DNA from: Candidatus Cacconaster caballi
GTDB taxonomy: Bacteria > Bacteroidota > Bacteroidia > Bacteroidales > UBA932
Assembly: GCA_018065695.1 (NCBI GenBank)
Contig: JAGHST010000002.1
Coordinates: 1 to 50,239, forward strand
DNA length: 50,239 bases
Direction: 5' to 3'
Positions 42,992 to 50,239 of the stretch are shown one piece after another. The notes beneath the pieces were generated by a model that saw nothing but the letters and a program-made list of their open reading frames with translations, searched no databases and was not told the DNA's origin. Made by a program: the position numbers and the translations under genes. Each line of letters opens with the position of its first letter. Positions within the stretch are counted from its first letter, which is position 1.

Positions 42992-44124
42992 AAAGAAACA
43001 TTGTAATTACGGGAGGCGCCGGATTCATCGGCAGCCACGTGGTGAGACTTTTTGTCAACAAATATCCTGAATATAAGATTGTCAACCTCGACAAGCTGAC
43101 CTATGCCGGCAATCTCGCAAACCTGAAGGACATTGAGGACAAGCCCAACTACAAGTTTGTCAGGATGGACATCTGCGATTTCGAAGGAGTGCTCGGATTG
43201 CTCCGGGACGAGAAGATAGACGGCATCATACACCTTGCGGCTGAGAGTCACGTCGATCGCAGCATCAAGGATCCGTTCACTTTCGCTCAGACCAACGTTA
43301 TGGGTACGCTCAGCCTGCTGCAGGCAGCGAAGCTCCATTGGGAGTCCCTTCCGGAGAAATATGAAGGAAAGCGTTTCTATCACATCTCCACCGATGAGGT
43401 TTACGGAGCTCTTGAAATGACGGACCCTGAGGGGATAGAGCCGCCTTTCACCACGAAGGCCTCTTCAGGAAAGCATCATCTGGCTTACGGCTCGAAATTT
43501 TTTACGGAAGATCTGAAGTATCAGCCGCACAGCCCGTACAGTGCCGCCAAAGCCTCCAGCGACCATTTCGTCCGCGCGTTCCACGACACCTACGGTCTGC
43601 CGACAGTAGTGACGAACTGCTCGAACAACTACGGCCCTTATCAGTTTCCTGAAAAGCTCATACCTTTGTTTATCAATAATATACGCCATCGTAAGCCGCT
43701 TCCTGTCTATGGTAGGGGAGAGAATGTGCGTGACTGGCTTTACGTCGAAGACCACGCCCGCGCCATCGACACCATCTTCCATAGCGGCAAAATCGCCGAA
43801 ACCTACAACATCGGCGGCTTCAATGAGTGGAAAAATATCGACATCATCAAAGTCCTCATCAATACCGTTGACCGGTTGCTCGGCCGCAGTGAAGGTGAGG
43901 ATATGAATCTCATCACATACGTCACCGACCGCGCCGGCCACGACTTGCGCTATGCCATCGACTCGTCAAAACTTCAGAGGGAACTGGGTTGGGAGCCGTC
44001 GCTTCAGTTTGAAGAAGGTATCGAGAAGACAGTGAAATGGTATCTCGACAATCAGGAGTGGATGGACAACGTCACCAGCGGTGACTACCAGAAGTACTAC
44101 GAGACAATGTATTCCGGACGATAG
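42988..44124 (+). CDS. rfbB: dTDP-glucose 4,6-dehydratase
   Basis: RfbB/RmlB (378 aa) is an extended SDR with [12 protein letters not shown] for NAD binding and Y184-x3-K188 in [19 protein letters not shown] with the catalytic Thr-Asp-Glu is present. It makes dTDP-4-keto-6-deoxyglucose. A segment around residues 150-172 ([20 protein letters not shown]) is longer than in many short RmlB proteins. It ends 22 bases before the convergent LysR gene. Confidence 0.97.
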   Translation: MKRNIVITGGAGFIGSHVVRLFVNKYPEYKIVNLDKLTYAGNLANLKDIEDKPNYKFVRMDICDFEGVLGLLRDEKIDGIIHLAAESHVDRSIKDPFTFAQTNVMGTLSLLQAAKLHWESLPEKYEGKRFYHISTDEVYGALEMTDPEGIEPPFTTKASSGKHHLAYGSKFFTEDLKYQPHSPYSAAKASSDHFVRAFHDTYGLPTVVTNCSNNYGPYQFPEKLIPLFINNIRHRKPLPVYGRGENVRDWLYVEDHARAIDTIFHSGKIAETYNIGGFNEWKNIDIIKVLINTVDRLLGRSEGEDMNLITYVTDRAGHDLRYAIDSSKLQRELGWEPSLQFEEGIEKTVKWYLDNQEWMDNVTSGDYQKYYETMYSGR

Positions 44125-44146
44125 TCCGGCGTGCCCGTCGCCCCGC

Positions 44147-45031
44147 CTAAAACTTCATCTCCGCCGACTCACGCAGCATTTGGCAGAAGAGTTCCGCCGA
44201 ACGCTTGCGGTATGCATCGCGCAGATAGTGGATGCCTCCCGTCATCTTGCGGTGGATGCCTTGGACAGGCTTTGCTATCAGGGATTTGTTGTAATAGATG
44301 GCCAGACTTGACAGGATGGCCACCATATTGGACCGCTCGACCATATCCAGAATGACGTATGGCTCGTTGAGCTCCACCCTGACGTCAAGGCCGCTTGTAT
44401 CCACATCTATGAACCGTTCAAAAGCCTTTCTGGCCTGCAGACCGCTTCCGGCAAGTGCTATTCCGTATCGCGAAATCTCCTTGACCGTGACCGATTTCCT
44501 GCCGGCGAGGGGATGGTCGTGACGCATAATTGCGGAGAGATTGGACTGGAAGAGCGGCTCGGATATGATGGCGCTGTCCCTGACTGCGGGTGTGAAAGCT
44601 ACAATCAGGTCGAGTTCTCCTTCGCGGAGCATATCGTGGAGTTCCGACGCGGATTTGTAGAATATCTTCAGGTTGACGCCCTTATACCTATCCATAAAAT
44701 CTTCCAGTGTCCTTGTTAGCAGCCGTGTGAAGGAGTGGGTCACACCGATTTTCAGTGTACCTGTGATGGCTTTGCGCAGGTCATTCGCTTGTAACTTGCA
44801 GTCGTTCGAGTCGCGGAGCGTCCGCTTTGCAAGCGGCAGCAGCTGTGCGCCTGCCTCGGTCAGAGCCACACTGCGGGAAGTTCGCGTGAACAGTTCTGAG
44901 CCCAACTCGTTTTCAAGTTGTTGAATCTGCTGGGAAAGAGTCCCTTGGGTGATGAACAGCTTTTTTGCCGCTTTCGAGAAGTTCAGTGCCGATGCCACGG
45001 TCACGAAATAATTCAACTGACGCAGTTCCAT
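44147..45031 (-). CDS. LysR-family transcriptional regulator
   Basis: A 294-residue regulator with the N-terminal winged helix-turn-helix (RQLNYFVTVASALNFSKAAKKL, then SQQIQQLENELGSELFTR) and an effector domain from residue 90. Cysteines are only in NDCKL and ELFCQM, so the redox pair that defines OxyR is missing. It is divergent from the superoxide reductase gene and the intergenic region contains CAATAG boxes, so it most likely controls that gene and itself. The effector is unknown. It faces rfbB. Confidence 0.9.
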   Translation of the reverse strand: MELRQLNYFVTVASALNFSKAAKKLFITQGTLSQQIQQLENELGSELFTRTSRSVALTEAGAQLLPLAKRTLRDSNDCKLQANDLRKAITGTLKIGVTHSFTRLLTRTLEDFMDRYKGVNLKIFYKSASELHDMLREGELDLIVAFTPAVRDSAIISEPLFQSNLSAIMRHDHPLAGRKSVTVKEISRYGIALAGSGLQARKAFERFIDVDTSGLDVRVELNEPYVILDMVERSNMVAILSSLAIYYNKSLIAKPVQGIHRKMTGGIHYLRDAYRKRSAELFCQMLRESAEMKF

Positions 45032-45083
45032 AGATTATGCATTTTTTACCAGTTTACTTCCCGGCCGTATATGTTTCTTCCGG

Positions 45084-45091
45084 CAAAGATA
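45084..45091 (-). promoter_or_regulatory. -7 promoter box of the LysR gene
   Basis: The minus strand reads TATCTTTG, a full match to TAnnTTTG, about 53 bases before the LysR start. The boxes CAATAG begin 5 bases upstream of it, so binding there would block or shape its own transcription. Confidence 0.55.
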
Positions 45092-45095
45092 ATAA

Positions 45096-45147
45096 CTATT
45101 GACAGAATCAATAGCGACAATAGAAAAATAATATAAGAAATCAATAG
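45096..45147. promoter_or_regulatory. CAATAG operator array between lysR and dfx
   Basis: CTATTGA at 45096-45102 and TCAATAG at 45108-45114 form a perfect 7-base inverted repeat around a 5-base centre, the T-N11-A geometry bound by LysR proteins. CAATAG occurs again at 45118-45123 and TCAATAG at 45141-45147. The last copy is 33 bases from the second, close to three DNA turns, and covers the -33 region of the dfx promoter. Confidence 0.6.
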
Positions 45148-45166
45148 AAAATCAGCCTGGGCGAAT

Positions 45167-45174
45167 TAAATTTG
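45167..45174 (+). promoter_or_regulatory. -7 promoter box of dfx
   Basis: TAAATTTG matches TAnnTTTG and lies 32 bases before the dfx ATG. There is no TTG at the -33 distance; instead the third TCAATAG box sits there, as expected for an activator-dependent promoter. Confidence 0.55.
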
Positions 45175-45206
45175 TAATGAAACAAACACTTAAAAACAGA
45201 AAAGCA

Positions 45207-45596
45207 ATGAAACTGAAAATCTACTATTGCAAGTCTTGCGGCAATCTGCTCGTGAAACTTGTTGACAGCGGGGTTGAACCTTACTGCTGTGGAAGAGAAA
45301 TGATCAATCTGACACCTAACACGACTGAAGCTTCGGGCGAGAAGCATCTCCCGGTAGTCTCCTTCCCGGAGAAGGGAGTTGTGAAAGTGGAGGTCGGAAG
45401 CGTGCCTCATCCGATGGGTGAGAAACACTACATCCAGATGATTCTGCTTGAGACCGAGTGTGGTTTTCAGGTGCGCTGGCTGAAGCCTGAAGAGGAGCCT
45501 TCGGCACTTTTCCGTATCGGAGAAGAGAAGCCCGTGGCCGTCTATGAATTCTGCAATATCCACGGACTCTGGAAAACTGAAAACATTTTTGCCTGA
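45207..45596 (+). CDS. dfx: desulfoferrodoxin (superoxide reductase)
   Basis: A 129-residue two-iron superoxide reductase that reduces superoxide to peroxide in the cytoplasm. Centre I is the rubredoxin-like site C8, C11, C27, C28 (YCKSCG and PYCCGREM). Centre II has H47 in GEKHLPVV, H68 and H74 in PHPMGEKHYI, and C116 and H119 in FCNIHGLW; the neighbouring E45 and K46 match the residues that aid turnover. ATG 45207 gives the canonical start; an upstream in-frame ATG at 45177 adds ten residues without homology. It shows an anaerobe or microaerobe exposed to oxygen. Confidence 0.95.
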   Translation: MKLKIYYCKSCGNLLVKLVDSGVEPYCCGREMINLTPNTTEASGEKHLPVVSFPEKGVVKVEVGSVPHPMGEKHYIQMILLETECGFQVRWLKPEEEPSALFRIGEEKPVAVYEFCNIHGLWKTENIFA

Positions 45597-45623
45597 TTAA
45601 TAGGTAAAATGCATATTCTTTTG

Positions 45624-45631
45624 TAAATTTG
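45624..45631 (+). promoter_or_regulatory. -7 promoter box of the ugd operon
   Basis: TAAATTTG matches TAnnTTTG. The start codon of ugd is 96 bases further on, so there is a leader of about 90 bases that contains a strong hairpin. No TTG is seen at the -33 distance. Confidence 0.5.
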
Positions 45632-45656
45632 CAGATTACGGATTCTATATCCGCAT

Positions 45657-45692
45657 TTCGCCCGAGGTTGCCCTGTGACAACCAAGGGCGAA
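45657..45692 (+). promoter_or_regulatory. stem-loop in the leader of ugd
   Basis: TTCGCCC at 45657-45663 pairs with GGGCGAA at 45686-45692, and GGTTG at 45666-45670 pairs with CAACC at 45679-45683 around an 8-base loop. GGGC can alternatively pair with a second GCCC at 45670-45673. No T run follows, so it is not an ordinary terminator. A seven-codon mini-ORF (MQKSDK) starts 3 bases after it at 45696. Confidence 0.55.
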
Positions 45693-45727
45693 GCCATGCA
45701 AAAATCTGATAAATAACAAATTACATT

Positions 45728-47080
45728 ATGAATATTTCAGTCGCCGGAACCGGTTACGTCGGACTGAGCATCGCAACACTGCTTGCCCAGCACCACCACG
45801 TAACCGCCGTTGACGTCATCCCCGAGAAGGTAGAAAAAATCAACCGTCGCGAAAGTCCCATCAGGGATGAGTATATTGAAAAATATTTTGCCGAAAAAAG
45901 GCTGGACCTGACCGCAACCCTCGACGGTGAAGCGGCCTACCGCAATGCACAGTTCGTGGTCATTGCCGCCCCGACCAACTATGACTCACAGAAGAACTTC
46001 TTCGACACCACCCACGTGGAAGAGGTGATAGACCTCGTGCTGAAGGTCAACCCCGATGCTGTGATGGTTATAAAATCCACCATACCTGTGGGATACAGCC
46101 GTTCCCTCTATGTGAAATATGCTTCGCGGTTCCGGACGGATCCGATGCTCAACGGCTCCGCAGGCCTTCCGCGCAAGCACTTCAATCTTCTCTTTTCACC
46201 GGAATTCCTTCGCGAAAGCAAGGCACTCGAAGATAACCTCTGGCCGTCACGCATAATCGTGGGCTTCCCGAAACTCATCCCGACAGGAGGAGAGGATCCG
46301 ATTGATAGGGAAAATGCCGCCATCAGTGCCATAGGCAGTCCGAAGGCGGAGGAATATGCCCGCACATTTGCAGGCCTCCTGCAGGAAGGGGCCGTAAAGC
46401 AGGATATACCAACCATCTTTATGGGGATGAAGGAGGCGGAAGCGGTAAAGCTTTTCGCCAACACCTATCTTGCGCTCAGGGTCAGCTACTTCAATGAACT
46501 GGACACCTATGCCGAAGTGAAAGGGCTCGATGCCAGGGCCATCATAGACGGCATCGGTCTGGATCCCCGCATCGGCACCCACTACAACAACCCTTCTTTC
46601 GGCTACGGAGGCTATTGCCTGCCGAAAGACACAAAGCAGCTTCTGGCCAATTTCAAGGACGTGCCGGAGAATATGATTACCGCCATCGTGGAGAGCAACC
46701 GCACGCGCAAGGATTTCATTGCGGACCAGGTGCTTTCGAAGGCCGGATATTACAGTTATTCCGAGCGGAACCGCTTCGACGGTGCCTGCGAGCGGCAGGT
46801 GGTGGTCGGAGTCTATCGTCTGACGATGAAGAGCAATTCCGACAATTTCCGCCAGAGTTCCATCCAGGGTGTGATGAAGCGCATCAAGGCCAAGGGTGCC
46901 CGGGTTATCATCTATGAGCCGTCTCTCGACAGCGGCTCGACTTTTTTCGGCTCACTGGTCGTGAACGATCTCTCGGAGTTCAAACACTTGAGCCATTGTA
47001 TTATAGCAAACCGCTACGACTCCTGTCTGGATGACGTGGCCGATAAGGTTTATACACGCGACATATTCCGTCGCGACTGA
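45728..47080 (+). CDS. ugd: UDP-glucose 6-dehydrogenase
   Basis: A 450-residue nucleotide-sugar dehydrogenase that oxidises UDP-glucose to UDP-glucuronate with two NAD. The N-terminal [17 protein letters not shown] is the Rossmann loop; [21 protein letters not shown] and the catalytic C297 in [15 protein letters not shown] follow. It is longer than the 388-residue E. coli enzyme because of extra loops near residues 135-150 and 180-205. Related dehydrogenases for UDP-ManNAc cannot be excluded. galE follows after 5 bases. Confidence 0.9.
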   Translation: MNISVAGTGYVGLSIATLLAQHHHVTAVDVIPEKVEKINRRESPIRDEYIEKYFAEKRLDLTATLDGEAAYRNAQFVVIAAPTNYDSQKNFFDTTHVEEVIDLVLKVNPDAVMVIKSTIPVGYSRSLYVKYASRFRTDPMLNGSAGLPRKHFNLLFSPEFLRESKALEDNLWPSRIIVGFPKLIPTGGEDPIDRENAAISAIGSPKAEEYARTFAGLLQEGAVKQDIPTIFMGMKEAEAVKLFANTYLALRVSYFNELDTYAEVKGLDARAIIDGIGLDPRIGTHYNNPSFGYGGYCLPKDTKQLLANFKDVPENMITAIVESNRTRKDFIADQVLSKAGYYSYSERNRFDGACERQVVVGVYRLTMKSNSDNFRQSSIQGVMKRIKAKGARVIIYEPSLDSGSTFFGSLVVNDLSEFKHLSHCIIANRYDSCLDDVADKVYTRDIFRRD

Positions 47081-47085
47081 CAGTT

Positions 47086-48093
47086 ATGAATATTCTGGTA
47101 ACAGGGGGAACCGGATATATCGGTTCCCATACGGTTGTGGAACTGCTCACTGCAGGGCATAAGGTCACCGTGGTGGACAATCTCTGCAACAGCAGCGCCG
47201 ATTCTCTGGCGAAAGTTTCTGAGATATGCCACTGCTCCTCCATTCCCTTTGCGGAGTGCGATATCAGGGACAGGGCGGCTCTGGGCAGAGTTATGGATTC
47301 CGATCGCTTTGATGCAGTCATCCATTTTGCAGGGCTCAAGGCTGTGGGAGAGTCGGTGGAAAAGCCTTGGGAGTATTACGACAATAATATCGGAGGTACG
47401 CTTGTCCTGCTCGACGTGATGCGGCAGCACGGCGTAAAGAATATAATTTTCAGCAGTTCAGCCACAGTATATGGCGACCCGCAGGAGATTCCGATTACCG
47501 AAACTTGTCCTAAGGGGCAGTGTACCAATCCCTATGGCTGGACCAAATCAATGCTGGAACAGGTATTGACAGACCTGCAAATGGCCGACAGCGAGTGGAA
47601 TGTGGTGCTTCTCCGATATTTCAATCCGATAGGCGCCCACCCGAGCGGCCTGATAGGCGAGAATCCGAACGGCATCCCGAACAACCTTATGCCCTACATC
47701 ACCCAGACTGCCGTCGGCATCCGCAAGGAACTCGGTATCTTCGGCAACGACTATCCGACTCCCGACGGCACCGGAGTTCGCGACTACATCCACGTAGTGG
47801 ACTTGGCAAGAGGCCACGTGGCTGCGCTCAAGGCCATTGCCGGCAAATGCGGCATTGAGACTTTCAACCTCGGCACCGGCACCGGATATTCGGTACTTGA
47901 CGTGGTCCGCGCTTTCGAGAAGGCCAACGGTGTCAAGGTGCCGTACTCCATCAAACCGCGAAGGGCCGGCGACATAGCCGCATGCTACTCCGATCCGTCA
48001 AAAGCCTTCAGGGTTCTTGGGTGGAAAGCAGAATACGGCATTGAAGATATGTGCCGCCACAGTTGGAATTTCCAGAAGAATTTACTGAAATAA
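47086..48093 (+). CDS. galE: UDP-glucose 4-epimerase
   Basis: GalE (335 aa) interconverts UDP-glucose and UDP-galactose, and in some species the N-acetyl forms. GGTGYIGSHTVVEL binds NAD; SSSATVYGDP, Y150-x3-K154 in NPYGWTKSML and LLRYFNPIGAHPSG are GalE hallmarks. Length is typical. rfbC starts 20 bases later. Confidence 0.96.
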   Translation: MNILVTGGTGYIGSHTVVELLTAGHKVTVVDNLCNSSADSLAKVSEICHCSSIPFAECDIRDRAALGRVMDSDRFDAVIHFAGLKAVGESVEKPWEYYDNNIGGTLVLLDVMRQHGVKNIIFSSSATVYGDPQEIPITETCPKGQCTNPYGWTKSMLEQVLTDLQMADSEWNVVLLRYFNPIGAHPSGLIGENPNGIPNNLMPYITQTAVGIRKELGIFGNDYPTPDGTGVRDYIHVVDLARGHVAALKAIAGKCGIETFNLGTGTGYSVLDVVRAFEKANGVKVPYSIKPRRAGDIAACYSDPSKAFRVLGWKAEYGIEDMCRHSWNFQKNLLK

Positions 48094-48113
48094 CAGATAT
48101 AGAGAAATTTATA

Positions 48114-48671
48114 ATGGAGGTAATCAGGACAGATATCGAGGGCGTGCTCATCATAGAGCCGAAGGTGTTCGGCGACTCGAGGGGATACTTCTTCGAGAGC
48201 TTCAACGCACGCGAGTTTAGGGAGAAGACAGGGCTGGAAATAAACTTCGTGCAGGATAACGAATCCCGCAGCCACTATGGAGTGCTTCGGGGGCTTCACT
48301 TTCAGAGGCCGCCTTTTGCCCAGAGCAAACTGGTGCGCTGCGTACAGGGTGCTGTTCTTGACGTTGTGGTAGATATCCGGCGTGGCAGCCCAACTTACGG
48401 GCAGTACGTTGCCGTCGAACTCACCGAAGACAACCACCGCCAGATGTTCCAGCCAAAAGGTATCGCCCATGGATTTGCCGTCCTCAGCGAGACGGCGGTC
48501 TTCCAGTATAAATGCGACGAGTTCTACCATCCCGAAGCCGAAGGCGGCATCAGTCTGCTCGACGCTTCTCTTGCGATTGACTGGCGCATACCCGCAGACA
48601 AAGCCCTTCTGAGCGAGAAGGACACCAAGCACCCGCTGCTCAAAGACTTCGAAACACCATTCACGGTATGA
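48114..48671 (+). CDS. rfbC: dTDP-4-dehydrorhamnose 3,5-epimerase
   Basis: RfbC/RmlC (185 aa) is a cupin-fold epimerase. The start (MEVIRTDIEGVLIIEPKVF), FVQDNESRSHYGVLRGLHFQ with the catalytic His, and QYKCDEFYHPEAEGG with the Tyr are diagnostic. ATG 48114 is where the homology starts; earlier in-frame codons lie within galE. It overlaps rfbD by 4 bases. Confidence 0.96.
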   Translation: MEVIRTDIEGVLIIEPKVFGDSRGYFFESFNAREFREKTGLEINFVQDNESRSHYGVLRGLHFQRPPFAQSKLVRCVQGAVLDVVVDIRRGSPTYGQYVAVELTEDNHRQMFQPKGIAHGFAVLSETAVFQYKCDEFYHPEAEGGISLLDASLAIDWRIPADKALLSEKDTKHPLLKDFETPFTV

Positions 48672-49606
48672 ACATACTTGTAACAGGCGCCGGCGGCCAG
48701 TTAGGCAACGAGATGCAAATCGTATCACGCCAGACGGCGGACACATACTTCTTCACCGACGTATGCGATGGACATGAGAGGCTCGATATCACCGACCTTG
48801 AGTCCGTGCGCGCTTTTGTCCGGGAGCACGGGGTGCAGGCCATTGTCAACTGTGCCGCCTGGACCAATGTCGATGGGGCCGAAGATCCGGCAAAATTCGA
48901 GTTGGTTGAGGCTTTGAATGCCACGGCCCCCGAAAACCTTGCCATCGCAATGAAAGAAGTAGGCGGCCTGCTGGTACATATCTCCACGGACTATGTTTTC
49001 GGTCGCGAGCCGTACAATGTGCCTTGCCGCGAAGACCAGACGGGAACCCCCACCGGGGTGTATGGCCTGACCAAACTTCACGGGGAGCAGGCTATCCAGA
49101 GGGTGTTCGCTTCCCAGTCGGGAAAGGGCGATGCTGGCGCTTTCGTCATCATCCGCACCGCCTGGCTCTACAGCGAATTCGGCAAGAACTTCTGCAAAAC
49201 GATGCTGAACCTCACCGCCACCAAGCCCGAACTCAAGGTCGTCTTCGACCAAGTTGGCACTCCAACCTATGCCCTGGATTTGGCAAAGGCGATTACTGTG
49301 GTGCTTGCAGATTATTCCCGTCATGCTGAACTTGATTCAGCATCTCATTACGCCAATTCCGGCATCTACCACTTCAGCAACGAAGGAGTATGCAGTTGGT
49401 ACGACTTTACCAAAATGATACAGCACTACAGCGGACAGAACGCCTGCAACGTCCTCCCTTGCCACTCCTCCGAGTTCCCGAGTCCTGTGACGCGTCCCGC
49501 TTATTCCGTGCTGGACAAGACCAAGATAAAAGAGACCTTCGGAGTTGAGGTGCCGTATTGGACCGACAGTCTCCTGGCCTGCATTGATAACTTCAGGAAA
49601 CTTTGA
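48668..49606 (+). CDS. rfbD: dTDP-4-dehydrorhamnose reductase with a palindromic insertion
   Basis: RfbD/RmlD (312 aa) completes dTDP-L-rhamnose synthesis with NADPH. GAGGQLGNEMQ binds the cofactor; STDYVFG and YGLTKLHGEQ carry the catalytic Thr and Tyr-x3-Lys. Residues 218-227 read RHAELDSASH and are encoded by a palindromic element at 49319-49348; they sit in the loop between the helix ending VVLADYS and the segment GIYHFSNEGVCSW that family members have directly after it. The frame is intact, so a working enzyme is likely. Confidence 0.94.
   Translation: MNILVTGAGGQLGNEMQIVSRQTADTYFFTDVCDGHERLDITDLESVRAFVREHGVQAIVNCAAWTNVDGAEDPAKFELVEALNATAPENLAIAMKEVGGLLVHISTDYVFGREPYNVPCREDQTGTPTGVYGLTKLHGEQAIQRVFASQSGKGDAGAFVIIRTAWLYSEFGKNFCKTMLNLTATKPELKVVFDQVGTPTYALDLAKAITVVLADYSRHAELDSASHYANSGIYHFSNEGVCSWYDFTKMIQHYSGQNACNVLPCHSSEFPSPVTRPAYSVLDKTKIKETFGVEVPYWTDSLLACIDNFRKL
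49319..49348. repeat. in-frame palindromic element in rfbD
   Basis: TGCTGAA at 49324-49330, CTTGA, TTCAGCA at 49336-49342 form a perfect 7-5-7 palindrome with the flanking context CGTCA on the left and TCTCAT on the right. It encodes RHAELDSASH. I recall peptides of this kind in many annotated Bacteroidota proteins, which points to a family of small palindromes that insert in coding DNA. I saw no second copy in this window. Confidence 0.7.
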
Positions 49607-49629
49607 ATACACTTTCGCAAACCAACAAA

Positions 49630-50082
49630 ATGTCAGAACAAGAGATACAACAGCAGATGGAGGCGATGCGCGCCCTGGACGAGCCGATGCCACAGGTAGG
49701 AATCTTCTGGTACGACCCCGACGACAGGGCCTTCTTCGGCGTCCGCAAGCAGGAACTCACCCCCAAGCAGGCGGAAGAAGCGGCCGACAACGGCCTGCCG
49801 TTCATCAACTATCCCCACCTGCACCGGCAGATATGGGCCAAGGAATACTTCCGCGCCCAGGCCACCGGCGAAGCCACCAAGTTTAAAGGTGACTACACCC
49901 AAGTGCCCAGAGGACGCGTGACTTGGAATATCAGCAAATTCATCGTTTTCGTAGGTCAGTGGGCCAAGCCCATCGAAGCGGAACTTTCCCGGATGATAGA
50001 GGAGGAATTCGCCCTCCCGTACTTCGAATTCGTCTATGACGAGCACTGGGACCTCGGCCACGGCTGGAGCGGAGATATGTAA
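49630..50082 (+). CDS. conserved hypothetical protein
   Basis: A 150-residue soluble protein (MSEQEIQQQMEAMRALDEPM; then VGIFWYDPDDRAFFGVRKQEL; ending DEHWDLGHGWSGDM). There is no signal peptide or membrane segment. A HWDLGHGW motif near the end and a NISKFIVFVGQWAKPIE block are the most distinctive parts. I do not recognise a function. It follows rfbD by 23 bases; an alternative in-frame TTG start at 49603 is unlikely. After it comes 88 bases and then the poly-G. Confidence 0.8.
   Translation: MSEQEIQQQMEAMRALDEPMPQVGIFWYDPDDRAFFGVRKQELTPKQAEEAADNGLPFINYPHLHRQIWAKEYFRAQATGEATKFKGDYTQVPRGRVTWNISKFIVFVGQWAKPIEAELSRMIEEEFALPYFEFVYDEHWDLGHGWSGDM

Positions 50083-50239
<157 letters not shown>

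Noticed and set aside
44147-45031. LysR protein as OxyR
   Set aside because: The two redox-active cysteines of OxyR are absent; only two isolated cysteines exist, one of them near the C terminus.
45657-45692. Simple terminator before ugd
   Set aside because: The stem is strong but no T run follows it, and the promoter box lies upstream of it, so it belongs to the ugd leader.

Overview
The window reads as about 50 kb of chromosome from a Bacteroidales-type bacterium (phylum Bacteroidota) with moderately high GC, very likely one assembled contig. Supporting signs are promoters of the Bacteroidota type (TTTG, 20 nt, TAnnTTTG), few Shine-Dalgarno sequences, the gene string holB-ricT-gldH-trmB, a KDO8P-synthase-like DAHP synthase fused to chorismate mutase, a gene for the cytochrome b subunit of a B-type succinate dehydrogenase, and map between secY and infA in the ribosomal cluster. 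I cannot name the genus. The right end is a run of 68 G, best read as a sequencing artefact, and the first 74 bases match no neighbour I recognise, so both ends look like contig edges. No tRNA, rRNA, CRISPR array, insertion sequence or phage gene was seen, and no gene-free stretch exceeds 300 bases.

Layout. 75-8198 (+): spc/alpha ribosomal operon rpsH-rplF-rplR-rpsE-rpmD-rplO-secY-map-infA-rpmJ-rpsM-rpsK-rpsD-rpoA-rplQ, closed by a strong terminator. 8284-13627 (+): a tricorn-like periplasmic protease and, one base later, an exported protein joining a histidine acid phosphatase to an endonuclease/exonuclease/phosphatase (EEP) domain. 13634-17670 (-): tgt, an LptF/LptG permease and a nucleoside-type MFS transporter, plus a small membrane protein. 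17743-21397: coiled-coil membrane protein, hemW, a DUF3109 protein on the opposite strand, and an exported TPR protein. 21388-26557 (+): a U32 protein, then holB, ricT, gldH and trmB, several overlapping.

26516-34325 (-): a polyprenyl diphosphate synthase, an outer-membrane beta-barrel protein and thioredoxin in one tight group, preceded by a complete tripartite RND efflux operon (TolC-like, membrane fusion protein, RND pump) that ends in a small PII-like gene. 34502-39469 (-): lgt, a SAM-dependent methyltransferase, an SGNH hydrolase, a radical SAM protein, smpB, and a monocistronic sdhC. 39580-41964 (+): pyrH, frr, and the DAHP synthase/chorismate mutase fusion.

42077-50082: nucleotide-sugar supply for surface polysaccharide. 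rfbA-rfbB and ugd-galE-rfbC-rfbD together give all four dTDP-L-rhamnose enzymes plus UDP-glucuronate and UDP-galactose synthesis. The two halves are separated by a divergent LysR regulator/superoxide reductase pair whose shared promoter region carries an array of CAATAG boxes. rfbD contains an in-frame palindromic element encoding the peptide RHAELDSASH.

I do not see a defence system, secretion system or biosynthetic cluster that is clearly new. The observations most worth checking are the phosphatase fusion, the palindrome inside rfbD, the CAATAG operator array, the PII-like gene on the RND operon, the solitary sdhC with a four-cysteine tail, and a group of genes whose -7 promoter boxes lie only 4 to 7 bases before the start codon.
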